Assembly: GCA_035601815.1 (NCBI GenBank)
Contig: DATNNN010000053.1
Coordinates: forward strand, 1 to 20,613
Direction: 5' to 3'
Length of the DNA stretch: 20,613 nucleotides
DNA from: DATNNN01 sp035601815
Lineage (GTDB): Bacteria > Pseudomonadota > Alphaproteobacteria > Rhizobiales > Xanthobacteraceae
The notes beneath the pieces are model-generated. The model was not told where the DNA came from. It worked only from the letters and a program-made list of their open reading frames with translations, and searched no databases. The position numbers and the translations under genes were made by a program. Positions 6,560 through 15,118 of the stretch are shown here, in pieces. Positions within the stretch are counted from its first letter, which is position 1. Each line of letters starts with the position of its first letter.

Positions 6560-8263
6560 ATGACTGTCATCGGCTGGCTACAGATTCTCATCTACTGCGC
6601 GATCATCGTCGCGCTGGCGGCGCCGCTCGGCTGGTACATGACCCGCGTCTTCAACGGCGAGCGCACGTTCCTGTCACCGGTCCTTCGTCCCGTCGAGGCG
6701 GTGCTCTACCGCGTGGGCGGCGTCGATGAGAAGCGTGAGCAGCACTGGCTCACCTACACGGTTGCTATGCTGCTCTTCCACGTGGGCGGATTCCTCATCC
6801 TCTACCTCCTGATGCGACTGCAGGCGCTGCTGCCCTTCAACCCCGCGGAGCAATCTGCGGTCGCGCCCGACCTCGCTTTCAACACGGCGATCAGCTTCAT
6901 CACCAACACCAACTGGCAGAACTACGGCGGCGAAAGCACGATGTCCTATCTCGTGCAGATGCTCGGCCTCACCCACCAAAATTTCCTGTCGGCGGCGACT
7001 GGCATCGTGCTCGCGGTGGCGCTCGTCCGCGGCTTCGCTCGCGCGTCGGCGAAGACCGTGGGCAATTTCTGGGTCGACGTGACCCGCTGCACGCTCTACA
7101 TCCTGCTGCCCATCTGCATCATCTACGCGCTGTTCCTGGTCTGGCAGGGAATGCCGCAGACGCTCGGCGCCTATGTCGAGGCGACGACGCTGGAAGGCGG
7201 CAAGCAGACCATCGCCGTCGGCCCGGTCGCCTCACAGGTCGCGATCAAGATGCTCGGCACCAACGGCGGCGGCTTCTTCAACGCCAATGCGGCGCATCCG
7301 TTCGAGAACCCGACGGCGCTGTCGAACTTCGTGCAGATCATCTCGATCTTCACGATCGGGGCGGCCCTCACCAACGTGTTCGGCCGCATGGTGGGCAACC
7401 AGCGCCAGGGCTGGGCGATCCTCGCCGTGATGGGCGTGCTGTTCACCGCCGGGGTGGCGGTCTGCTACTGGGCCGAAGCCAACGGCACGAGCACGCTCAA
7501 TGCGCTTGGCCTCACCGGCGGCAACATGGAGGGCAAGGAAGTCCGCTTCGGCATCGTCGCCTCGGCGCTGTTCGCCGTCATCACCACCGCAGCGTCCTGC
7601 GGAGCCGTCAACGCCATGCACGATTCATTCACGGCGCTCGGCGGCATGATCCCGCTCATCAACATACAGCTCGGCGAGATCATCATCGGCGGCGTCGGCG
7701 CCGGCCTGTACGGCATGCTGCTGTTCGTAATCATTTCGATCTTCGTCGCCGGCCTGATGGTCGGCCGCACGCCGGAATACGTCGGCAAGAAGATCGAGGC
7801 GAAAGAAGTCAAGATGGCCATGCTCGCCATCCTGATCCTGCCGCTGATGTATCTCGGTTGGACCGCCGTGGCCGTCGTTTATCCGGTCGCGTTTGCGTCC
7901 ATGGCCAATGCCGGACCGCACGGCTTCAGCGAGGTGCTCTACGCCTACACCTCGCAGACCGGCAATAACGGCTCGGCGTTCGGCGGACTCACCGGCAATA
8001 TTCCCTTCTACAACATTACCGGCGCCGTTGCGATGTTTGTCGGGCGCTTCTTCATGATCATCCCGGCCATGGCGATCGCCGGCTCGCTTGCCGCCAAGAA
8101 ATCGGTTCCGCCGTCGGCCGGCACCTTTCCGACCACCGGCGGGCTGTTCGTCGGCCTCGTCGTCGGCGTGATCCTGATTGTCGGCGGCCTCACCTTCTTC
8201 CCCGCGCTCGCGCTCGGGCCGATCGTCGAGCATCTCGCCATGCAGGCGAAGATGGTGTTCTGA
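6560..8263 (+). CDS. kdpA: K+-transporting ATPase subunit KdpA (567 aa)
   Basis: KdpA is the K+-selective channel-like subunit of the inner-membrane KdpFABC pump; K+ enters through its filter and passes to KdpB. All four filter loops are visible: TNTNWQNYGGE (115-125), GTNGGGFFNAN (233-243), SCGAVN (346-351) and TGNNGSAFGGL (467-477). The chain has about ten hydrophobic segments from the start helix (5-24) to 524-548, and the length is normal for the family. ATG at 6560 is the only sensible start, MTVIGWLQ. It is followed after 25 bp by kdpB. No missing key residue is seen, so the subunit looks functional. Confidence 0.97.
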   Translation: MTVIGWLQILIYCAIIVALAAPLGWYMTRVFNGERTFLSPVLRPVEAVLYRVGGVDEKREQHWLTYTVAMLLFHVGGFLILYLLMRLQALLPFNPAEQSAVAPDLAFNTAISFITNTNWQNYGGESTMSYLVQMLGLTHQNFLSAATGIVLAVALVRGFARASAKTVGNFWVDVTRCTLYILLPICIIYALFLVWQGMPQTLGAYVEATTLEGGKQTIAVGPVASQVAIKMLGTNGGGFFNANAAHPFENPTALSNFVQIISIFTIGAALTNVFGRMVGNQRQGWAILAVMGVLFTAGVAVCYWAEANGTSTLNALGLTGGNMEGKEVRFGIVASALFAVITTAASCGAVNAMHDSFTALGGMIPLINIQLGEIIIGGVGAGLYGMLLFVIISIFVAGLMVGRTPEYVGKKIEAKEVKMAMLAILILPLMYLGWTAVAVVYPVAFASMANAGPHGFSEVLYAYTSQTGNNGSAFGGLTGNIPFYNITGAVAMFVGRFFMIIPAMAIAGSLAAKKSVPPSAGTFPTTGGLFVGLVVGVILIVGGLTFFPALALGPIVEHLAMQAKMVF

Positions 8264-8288
8264 CCGGATTTAAATCGGAGCCACGTCC

Positions 8289-10364
8289 ATGGAAACCTCA
8301 CGGCTGCGCAAACGGGTAGCGGTATCGACGCTGTTCGACCCGAAAATCGCGGTTCCGGCGATCGGCCAGGCGTTCGTCAAGCTCGATCCGCGCACGCTGA
8401 TCAAGAACCCGGTGATCTTCGTGCTCGAGATCGTGACCCTGCTCACCACGGTCATCTTCGTCCGCGACCTCGCGACCGGCGGGCAAAGCCTCGGCTTCAC
8501 GTTCCAGATCATCCTGTGGCTCTGGTTCACCGTGCTGTTTGCGAACTTCGCTGAAGCGATTGCCGAGGGCCGCGGAAAGGCCCAGGCCGACGCGCTGCGG
8601 CGCAGCCGCACCGACACGACCGCGAAGCGCCTGCCCAGCGCGGACGCCCGGCATGAAGCCTATACCCGCGTTTCGGCGCTCGACTTGCGGCCGGGCGACA
8701 TCGTCATCGTATCGGCCGGCGAGATAATCCCCGGCGACGGCGACGTGATCGCGGGCATCGCCTCGGTCAACGAGGCGGCGATCACTGGTGAATCCGCGCC
8801 GGTGATCCGCGAATCCGGCGGCGACCGCTCGGCGGTGACGGGCGGGACCACGGTGATTTCCGACTGGATCGTGGTGCGCATCACCGCCGCGCACGGCTCG
8901 TCGTTTCTCGACCGTATGATCGCGTTGGTCGAAGGCGCCGAGCGGCAGAAGACGCCGAACGAGGTGGCGCTCAACATCTTGCTCGCCGGCCTTACCATCA
9001 TCTTCGTGTTCGCGACCGCGACCATCCCGAGCTTCGCCGCCTATGCCGGCGGGACCATCTCGACCGTCGTGCTGGTGGCGCTGTTTGTCACGCTCATTCC
9101 GACCACGATCGGAGCGCTGCTCTCGGCGATCGGCATTGCCGGCATGGACCGGCTCGTCCGCTTCAACGTGCTGTCGCTTTCCGGACGTGCGGTGGAGGCG
9201 GCGGGCGACGTGGACACGCTCCTCCTCGACAAGACCGGCACCATCACCTTCGGCAACCGGCTCGCCACCGAGATCCTGCCGGTCCCCGGCGTTTCCGAGC
9301 GCGAGGCGGCGGAAGCCGCGCTACTCGCGAGCATTGCCGACGAGACCGCCGAAGGCCGCTCGATCGTGACGTTGACGCAGGAAAAATACGGGCTGGCCGC
9401 GCCGAAGCAAGCGAAGGACGCAAAGCTAATCGAATTCTCCGCGACCACCCGTCTTTCCGGTGTCGATCTGGGCACCCGCAAAGTCCGCAAGGGCGCGGTG
9501 GACGCTATCCTGAAATTCGTCCGCGACCAGGGCAAAGGTGACGTGGTCGAGCCGCCGCCCTTCCGCGCTGCCGTGGATCAGATCGCGCGCTCCGGTGGCA
9601 CGCCGCTCGCCATCGCCGACGGCAGCCGGCTCCTCGGCGTCATCCACCTCAAGGACGTGGTCAAGGCCGATATCCGCGACCGCTTCGCGGAGCTCCGCCG
9701 CATGGGCATCAAGACCGTGATGATCACCGGCGACAACCCGGTCACCGCCGCCACCATCGCCTCGGAATCAGGGGTCGACGATTTCATCGCCGAGGCCACC
9801 CCCGAGGACAAGCTCCGCTATATCCGCGCCGAGCAGAGCCAGGGCCGTCTCATCGCCATGTGCGGCGACGGAACCAACGATGCGCCGGCGCTGGCGCAGG
9901 CCGACGTCGGCGTGTGCATGCAGACGGGCACGCAAGCGGCCCGCGAGGCCGGCAACATGGTCGACCTCGATTCCGACCCGACCAAGCTGATCGAGGTGGT
10001 CGAGATCGGAAAGCAACTGCTGATGACCCGCGGCGCACTCACCACCTTCTCGATCGCGAACGACGTGGCGAAGTATTTCGCCATCATCCCGGCGATGTTT
10101 CTCGCCATCTACCCGCCGCTGCAAGCGCTCAACGTCATGCAGCTCCAGAGCCCGCAGAGCGCGATCCTGTCCGCGATCATCTTCAACGCGCTGATCATCA
10201 TCGCACTCATTCCGCTGGCGTTGAAGGGCGTGCGGTACCGACCGATCGGCGCCGCGGCGCTGTTACGGCGCAACCTCGTGATCTACGGCGCCGGCGGCGT
10301 GATCATCCCGTTCGTCGGCATCAAGGCCATCGACCTCCTGGTCAATGCGCTGCGCCTCGTTTGA
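8289..10364 (+). CDS. kdpB: K+-transporting P-type ATPase catalytic subunit KdpB (691 aa)
   Basis: KdpB hydrolyses ATP to drive K+ uptake. Seen: actuator TGES at 166-169 (its Ser is the site of inhibitory phosphorylation in E. coli), PTTIG in the membrane helix at 271-275, phosphorylation motif DKTGT at 314-318 with Asp314, nucleotide-domain KGA at 401-403, MITGDNP (478-484) and hinge GDGTND at 526-531. Hydrophobic helices lie at about 41-58, 70-90, 226-250, 255-280 and in the last 100 residues. Length fits the family. The start METSRLRKR has CGGAG 10 nt upstream. It sits between kdpA (25 bp) and kdpC (11 bp). All catalytic residues are present. Confidence 0.97.
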   Translation: METSRLRKRVAVSTLFDPKIAVPAIGQAFVKLDPRTLIKNPVIFVLEIVTLLTTVIFVRDLATGGQSLGFTFQIILWLWFTVLFANFAEAIAEGRGKAQADALRRSRTDTTAKRLPSADARHEAYTRVSALDLRPGDIVIVSAGEIIPGDGDVIAGIASVNEAAITGESAPVIRESGGDRSAVTGGTTVISDWIVVRITAAHGSSFLDRMIALVEGAERQKTPNEVALNILLAGLTIIFVFATATIPSFAAYAGGTISTVVLVALFVTLIPTTIGALLSAIGIAGMDRLVRFNVLSLSGRAVEAAGDVDTLLLDKTGTITFGNRLATEILPVPGVSEREAAEAALLASIADETAEGRSIVTLTQEKYGLAAPKQAKDAKLIEFSATTRLSGVDLGTRKVRKGAVDAILKFVRDQGKGDVVEPPPFRAAVDQIARSGGTPLAIADGSRLLGVIHLKDVVKADIRDRFAELRRMGIKTVMITGDNPVTAATIASESGVDDFIAEATPEDKLRYIRAEQSQGRLIAMCGDGTNDAPALAQADVGVCMQTGTQAAREAGNMVDLDSDPTKLIEVVEIGKQLLMTRGALTTFSIANDVAKYFAIIPAMFLAIYPPLQALNVMQLQSPQSAILSAIIFNALIIIALIPLALKGVRYRPIGAAALLRRNLVIYGAGGVIIPFVGIKAIDLLVNALRLV

Positions 10365-10375
10365 GGGAGAGAGCC

Positions 10376-10978
10376 ATGTTGAAGGAAATCCGCCCGGCGA
10401 TCGTATTCATCATCGCCCTCACGCTTATCACCGGCCTCGCGTACCCGCTCGCCATGACGGGCATTGCTGGCGCGCTCTTCCCACGCCAGGCTCAGGGCAG
10501 CATCATCGAACAAGACGGGAAGGTGATCGGGTCGGCGCTGATGGGCCAGTCGTTCACCAGCGACAAGTACTTCCAGGGCCGGCCTTCGGCCACGGTCGCG
10601 CCCGATCCCAAGGATCCCACCAAGACGGTCGAAGCGCCCTATAACGCGGCGAACTCGTCGGGGTCCAATCTCGGCCCCACCAGCAAGGCCCTCATGGAGC
10701 GCATCACCGCCGACGTCGAGAAGCGCAAGAGCGAGAATTCCGCTGTCCCCGTGCCGACCGATCTCGTCACCGCGTCGGGCAGCGGGCTCGATCCACACAT
10801 CAGCCCGGAGGCGGCCTTCTTCCAGGTGCCGCGCGTCGCCAAGGCACGGAGCCTGCCGGAAGAGCGCGTGCGTACGCTGGTCATAGAAAAGATCGAAGGT
10901 CGCACTCTCGGATTCCTCGGAGAACCGCGCGTCAACGTGTTGAGTCTCAACCTCGCGCTCGACCAGCTTCGGCCGTAA
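10376..10978 (+). CDS. kdpC: K+-transporting ATPase subunit KdpC (200 aa)
   Basis: KdpC is the periplasm-facing single-helix subunit needed for complex assembly and high K+/ATP affinity. Seen: N-terminal helix at about 8-30, GSALMGQSF (52-60), YFQGRPSAT (65-73), SNLGPTSKAL (97-106), PVPTDLVTASGSGLDPHIS (125-143) and a C-terminal LGEPRVNVLSLN. Length is normal. The start ATG at 10376 has GGGAGAGAG upstream. A longer frame reading through from inside kdpB is possible, but its N-terminal part is Arg-rich shadow sequence, so the short form is correct. Confidence 0.96.
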   Translation: MLKEIRPAIVFIIALTLITGLAYPLAMTGIAGALFPRQAQGSIIEQDGKVIGSALMGQSFTSDKYFQGRPSATVAPDPKDPTKTVEAPYNAANSSGSNLGPTSKALMERITADVEKRKSENSAVPVPTDLVTASGSGLDPHISPEAAFFQVPRVAKARSLPEERVRTLVIEKIEGRTLGFLGEPRVNVLSLNLALDQLRP

Positions 10979-10987
10979 GCTCGGCGG

Positions 10988-13672
10988 ATGCCCGCCGACG
11001 CCGCCCACCGAGGCTCTCCCGATGCGTTGCTTGCCCTCGCCAAGAAGGAGGGCCGAGGCCGGCTGAAGATCTATCTCGGCGCGGCGCCGGGCGTAGGAAA
11101 GACCTACGCCATGCTGACCGCGGCGCGAACCGCCAAGGTTGAGGGCCGTGAAGTGGTCGCGGGATTGGTCGAAACCCACGGCCGCCGCGAAACCGAGCTG
11201 CTCGTCGAGGGGCTCGAGGTTCTGCCGCGCAAACCTATCGTCTACCGCAATCAGATCATGAAGGAGTTCGATCTGGACGCCGCGCTTGCGCGTCGCCCTA
11301 GCCTTCTCCTCGTCGACGAATACGCCCACACCAACGTGCCCGGCAGCCGGCACCCGAAGCGCTGGCAGGACATCGAGGAGCTGCTTGCTGCCGGCATCGA
11401 CGTGTGGAGCACGCTCAACATCCAGCACTTGGAAAGCCTGAACGACGTGGTGCAGAAGATCACGCACGTGCGCGTGCGTGAGACGGTGCCCGACGGCGTA
11501 TTCGAGAACGCGAACGAGATCATTCTCGTCGATTTGCCGTCCGACGAACTCCTGAAGCGGCTCGCTGAGGGCAAAGTCTACGTGCAGGACACGGCCGCGC
11601 GTGCCATCGAGAGCTTCTTCAAACCGCAGAATCTCACCGCGCTGCGTGAACTAGCGCTCCGGCGCGCGGCGGAGCGGATCGATGCCGACCTCATCGAGCG
11701 CATGCAGGCGCAGGCCATAGAAGGCCCCTGGGCCGCGGGCGAGCGCATTCTCGCCTGCGTCGGCCCCGACCCGATCTCTCCCGCGATCGTGCGGGCGGCC
11801 AAGCGCCTGGCAGACCTGATGGACGCCCCCTGGATCGCGGTAACTGTGGAGCGGGCCGGCAGCCGCATGAGCGACGAGGCGCGCGCGCGCGTCGCGGAAG
11901 CCTTGAAGCTCGCCGAAACGCTGGGTGGCGAGATCAAGACCCTCATCGGCGACGACATCCCGGCGGAGCTTTTGCAGTTCGCGCGCTACGAGAACGTCAC
12001 CCAGATCGTGGTCGGCCGCTCGCGCAACGGCATCCTTGCCGAACTGTTCCGCCGCTCGCTGCCGCATGAGCTGGTGCGCCGCGCGAACGATATCGCCGTG
12101 CACGTGGTGGGGGGCGGCGAGACGGTGTCGGCCGCGCTCCGCCCGAGATTCTCGTTTCCAAAAGGCCTCCGGCCCATCGCTTTTCTGTGGTCGGCGCTCG
12201 CGGTCGCCGCCGCGACCTTGATCGGCGAATTGCTCACCGCGCTCACCCTTTTCCCTAACCTGTCGATGGTTTTTCTGCTCGCGGTCGTCTTTGCTGCGGT
12301 GACCCACGGCATCTGGCCCGCTATCTTCGCGTCGGTCCTATCGTTCCTCGCCTACAATTTCTTTTTCATCGAACCGATCTACACGTTCACAGTCGCGCAG
12401 CCCCACGAACTGCTGGCGCTCGTGATCTTTCTGTTGATCGCCGTCATCGCCTCCGCACTCGCCGGCCGGGTGCGCGAGCAGGCGCAGATCGCCGTAGGCC
12501 GCATGCGCGCGACACGGCGGCTCTACGAATTCACCCGCAAGCTCTCCGGCCTGGCAACGATCGACGCCGTGCTGGAGGCGGCCGCGATCGAGTTCAACAC
12601 CAACCTCGGCCGGCCCACTGTGATCCTGCTCGAGCGCGGGGACCAGCTCGAGATGCGCGGCAGCTGGCCGCCGGAGGATGCCCTCGATACCGCCTCGATG
12701 AGTGCTGCCCGCTGGGCCTTCACTCGCGACGAGCCGGCCGGCGCCGATACCGCAACACTGCCGACGGTGCCGTGGTTTTTCGTGCCGCTCAGAACCCCGC
12801 GCGGCATCGTCGGCGTGCTCGGCGTCGGCCAGATCGGGGGCCAGCCGTCGCTCGACCCGGAGGCGCGCAGCCTCCTCGACACGCTCGCCGAGCAGACCGA
12901 GGCAGCGCTCGAGCGCGCGCTGCTCGCCCGCGAAATCCTGACGGCACGGACCGCGGCGGAGACCGAGCGTGTGCGCAACACACTCTTGGCATCGATCTCG
13001 CATGATTTCCGCACACCGCTTTCCTCGATCCTCGGCTCGGCGACGAGCCTCATCGAATACGGCGATAAACTCGAACCGGCGGCGCAAAAGGACCTACTCG
13101 GCCACATCAAGCAGGAGGCCGAGGGTCTCGACGAGATGGTGCGCAACCTCCTCGCCATGACGCGCATCGACGCTGGCGTGCTTGAGCTGCGACACGATTG
13201 GATCGACGTTCGGGAAGTCGTTGAGCGTGTACTGAGCACAGCGCGCCGGCGCGGCGCGGCGCAAGAATTCGAGCTGAAATTGCCTGCTAAAATGCCGCTC
13301 ATCCGCGCCGACGCGACCCTGGTGGAGCAGGCGCTCGGCAACGTCATCGGCAATGCCATCGCGCACACCCCCAAGGAGACGAAGGTGGTTATCGATGCCT
13401 TGGTCGATGCGGGGCAGCTAGTGCTGCGGGTAACCGACGACGGCCCCGGCATCTCTTCCCAGCTGCTGCCGCGCATATTCGACAAGTTCGTGCGCGCCGA
13501 TACGTCGGGCGCCCAGCACGCCGACGGCGGCGAAGGCACCGGCCTCGGCCTCGCCATCGCCAAAGGGATCATCGAGGCGCACGGCGGCTCGATCGCAGCC
13601 GAAAGTCCGGTGCACGACGGCCGCGGCACGCGCGTCTCGCTCATCTTCCAGCGCGAGGAGGAGCCGTCGTGA
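10988..13672 (+). CDS. kdpD: Osmosensitive K+ channel histidine kinase KdpD (894 aa)
   Basis: KdpD is the membrane sensor that phosphorylates KdpE when K+ is limiting. In order: KdpD N-domain (about 22-230) with Walker A GAAPGVGKT (31-39) and VDEYAHTN (109-116); a Usp-like domain (about 253-375) with VGRSRNGILAELFRRS (342-357); four membrane helices between about 397 and 490; a GAF-like region (about 515-645); then the kinase core with H-box SISHDFRTPLSS (His672), N-box GNVIGNAIAHTP (784-795), DDGPG (817-821) and GEGTGLGL (848-855). Full length for the family. The ATG at 10988 is 9 bp after kdpC with a weak Shine-Dalgarno, so coupling to kdpC translation is likely. Its stop overlaps the kdpE start (GTGA). 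Confidence 0.96.
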   Translation: MPADAAHRGSPDALLALAKKEGRGRLKIYLGAAPGVGKTYAMLTAARTAKVEGREVVAGLVETHGRRETELLVEGLEVLPRKPIVYRNQIMKEFDLDAALARRPSLLLVDEYAHTNVPGSRHPKRWQDIEELLAAGIDVWSTLNIQHLESLNDVVQKITHVRVRETVPDGVFENANEIILVDLPSDELLKRLAEGKVYVQDTAARAIESFFKPQNLTALRELALRRAAERIDADLIERMQAQAIEGPWAAGERILACVGPDPISPAIVRAAKRLADLMDAPWIAVTVERAGSRMSDEARARVAEALKLAETLGGEIKTLIGDDIPAELLQFARYENVTQIVVGRSRNGILAELFRRSLPHELVRRANDIAVHVVGGGETVSAALRPRFSFPKGLRPIAFLWSALAVAAATLIGELLTALTLFPNLSMVFLLAVVFAAVTHGIWPAIFASVLSFLAYNFFFIEPIYTFTVAQPHELLALVIFLLIAVIASALAGRVREQAQIAVGRMRATRRLYEFTRKLSGLATIDAVLEAAAIEFNTNLGRPTVILLERGDQLEMRGSWPPEDALDTASMSAARWAFTRDEPAGADTATLPTVPWFFVPLRTPRGIVGVLGVGQIGGQPSLDPEARSLLDTLAEQTEAALERALLAREILTARTAAETERVRNTLLASISHDFRTPLSSILGSATSLIEYGDKLEPAAQKDLLGHIKQEAEGLDEMVRNLLAMTRIDAGVLELRHDWIDVREVVERVLSTARRRGAAQEFELKLPAKMPLIRADATLVEQALGNVIGNAIAHTPKETKVVIDALVDAGQLVLRVTDDGPGISSQLLPRIFDKFVRADTSGAQHADGGEGTGLGLAIAKGIIEAHGGSIAAESPVHDGRGTRVSLIFQREEEPS

Positions 13673-14370
13673 CCGCAACGACCCGCGTCCTCATCGTCGA
13701 TGACGAGCCCGCCATCCTGCGTTTCCTCAAGCCGGCGCTGGAAGCCAACGGCTACGAAATCGCGACCGCGGGAACCGTCGCGGATGCCACCAAACGGATC
13801 GCCGCAGATGTGCCCGACGTCGTCGTCCTCGACCTTGGTCTCCCCGACGGTGACGGCAAGGAAGTGATCCGCCGCGTGCGCGAATGGTCCGACGTGCCCA
13901 TCGTCGTCCTGTCGGCGCGCGACAGGGAGGCGGAGAAGATCGAGGCGCTCGATCTCGGCGCCGATGATTTCGTCAACAAGCCATTCGGGGTCGGCGAGCT
14001 TTTGGCGCGGATGCGGACGGCGCTTCGCCACCGCATGCAGCGCAAAGCCGAAATACCGGTGCTCAAGGTAGGCGATCTTGAAGTCGACAGCCTGCGCCAC
14101 CGCGCGAGCCGCGCCGGCGCGGAGATCAAGCTCACGCCCAAGGAATTTGAGCTCCTCGCATTTCTGGCACGCCACGCTGGCAAGGTGGTGACCCACCGGC
14201 AGATCCTGACCGCGGTGTGGGGACCGGCGCACACCGAGGACACGCAGTATCTGCGCGTCTACATCGGCCAGTTGCGGCAGAAGCTCGAGGAGCATCCCGA
14301 GGAGCCGCGACTGATTACTACGGAGTCAGGCATCGGTTATCGGATCGCAGAAAGCACCCAGCTGCCGTAA
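13669..14370 (+). CDS. kdpE: Response regulator KdpE (233 aa)
   Basis: This OmpR-type regulator activates kdp transcription. The receiver domain (4-118) has acidic pocket Asp11-Asp12, phospho-acceptor Asp55 in VVVLDLGLPD, Ser82 and Lys104 in NKPFG. The C-terminal winged helix (about 132-228) includes LTPKEFELLAFLARHAG and GIGYRI. The start is GTG at 13669, overlapping the kdpD stop by 4 bp, so the two are translationally coupled. It is the last gene of the operon. No strong intrinsic terminator follows; a GTCCGC repeat begins about 50 bp downstream. Confidence 0.95.
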   Translation: MTATTRVLIVDDEPAILRFLKPALEANGYEIATAGTVADATKRIAADVPDVVVLDLGLPDGDGKEVIRRVREWSDVPIVVLSARDREAEKIEALDLGADDFVNKPFGVGELLARMRTALRHRMQRKAEIPVLKVGDLEVDSLRHRASRAGAEIKLTPKEFELLAFLARHAGKVVTHRQILTAVWGPAHTEDTQYLRVYIGQLRQKLEEHPEEPRLITTESGIGYRIAESTQLP

Positions 14371-14410
14371 GCAAGATCGAAAAAAGCCCTTGGGATTGCG
14401 GTGACGGGTT

Positions 14411-14493
14411 CGCGTCCCATGTCCGCTTTGGGTCAAAAGCGGAAGTAACGCCGTCTAACTGTGATGTCTGCTCTTGCCCGGAATGCGGACATT
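14411..14493 (+). repeat. GTCCGC palindromic intergenic repeat, copy 3
   Basis: A perfect 8-bp inverted repeat TCCGCTTT (14422-14429) / AAAGCGGA (14436-14443) is preceded by ATG and followed by a degenerate second arm pair ending GCGGACATTG (14484-14493). It lies just after kdpE and before the right-end arm, so it may also act as an mRNA 3' hairpin. Confidence 0.6.
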
Positions 14494-14509
14494 GATTTTC
14501 GCGGGACAG

Positions 14510-14793
14510 TGAAGTCATTCCGACAAGACCTGAAAGAAAAGACGGCTCAATGGGGGGTAAAACAAAGAACTTGTCGGAATGGGCCTTGAAATCATTGAGT
14601 GAGCCAGAGACTCTTTATCAGCGGGTCGTAGGTTCGAATCCTACTGCGCCCACCAATATTTCAATGACTTAGCAGCAGTCTCTTTTTCATTCCGACAACG
14701 AGTCATCGGTTCATTCAAACAAATTGCCGCGTAACGGATTTACGCATTAGGTCGGATTCAAAAGGGGCGGCATTGTCCGCGTTGAGTCTGCTT
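14510..14793 (+). repeat. 283-bp island-junction repeat, copy C
   Basis: Counterpart of 5539-5821. The right arm is 14510-14608 with CATTCCGACAAG (14516-14527) and CTTGTCGGAATG (14570-14581). The tRNA fragment is 14609-14655, and the left arm of the next element is 14656-14793 with CATTCCGACAA at 14688-14698. The right arm differs from copy B at a single base that I can see. It closes the kdp islet. Confidence 0.9.
14609..14655 (+). repeat. tRNA-Lys(CTT) 3' fragment, attachment-site copy C
   Basis: Same 47-bp segment as copy B except that the anticodon loop reads CTCTTTATC instead of CTCTTAATC, an A-to-T change just 3' of the anticodon. No 5' tRNA half precedes it. It marks the right boundary of the kdp islet. 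Confidence 0.88.
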
Positions 14794-15068
14794 GAGCGGA
14801 CCCAAATTTGGACATGCCGCAATTTCCGAGTCTGACCCTATCCGGACATTTCGCTTTAAAGACTGCTGCCCCAAACGTTAACCCTCTGCGTGATTGTGGG
14901 GATTGCTATTGGTTCAGAGCGCTCGAATAAAGCCTAGAAGCAAAGGACCTAAAGGCGAATGGCGTCACCGCGCTCGGCCAAATTCTCTGGGACAGCTCGG
15001 CGATTCTGTCGGATGCGAGCCGCCTCAACACAGGTTCTTTCCGCTATCGAGATCGCCTTTTTCATAAC
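14747..15068. other. Intergenic region with diverged GTCCGC repeat, no gene
   Basis: A fourth, diverged GTCCGC repeat occupies about 14747-14850 (GCGGCATTGTCCGC, TCCGCGTTGAG...GAGCGGA, and a GTCCGC-like tail). From 14850 to 15068 I see no convincing gene. An 85-codon plus-strand frame from 14959 runs antisense into the end of the hydrolase gene, has an atypical composition and is not called. Confidence 0.5.
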
Positions 15069-15096
15069 GGAAGGCCGCTCCGAAGAGCGACCTTCC
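15069..15096 (-). terminator. Hairpin downstream of the metallo-hydrolase gene
   Basis: GGAAGG-C-CGCTC, loop CGAA, GAGCG-A-CCTTCC forms an 11-bp stem with one mismatch, 22 bp past the minus-strand stop. On the minus strand the following bases are GTTATG, not a U-tract. It is therefore a probable 3'-end hairpin rather than a classic Rho-independent terminator. Confidence 0.45.
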
Positions 15097-15118
15097 ACGT
15101 TCGCATCAGATCGCCGAC

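Noticed and set aside
9860..10978. A 372-codon plus frame that would fuse a long N-terminus to KdpC
   Set aside because: The first 170 codons are an out-of-frame reading of kdpB; KdpC starts at 10376 with its own ribosome binding site and normal length.
10283..11467. A 394-codon minus-strand open frame across kdpC and the kdpD start
   Set aside because: Antisense to intact kdp genes, no Shine-Dalgarno, His/Arg/Gly-rich shadow composition.
12523..14295. A 590-codon minus-strand open frame antisense to kdpD/kdpE
   Set aside because: It lies fully over two well-recognised genes and has low-complexity Ser/Arg composition; typical of GC-rich third-position shadows.
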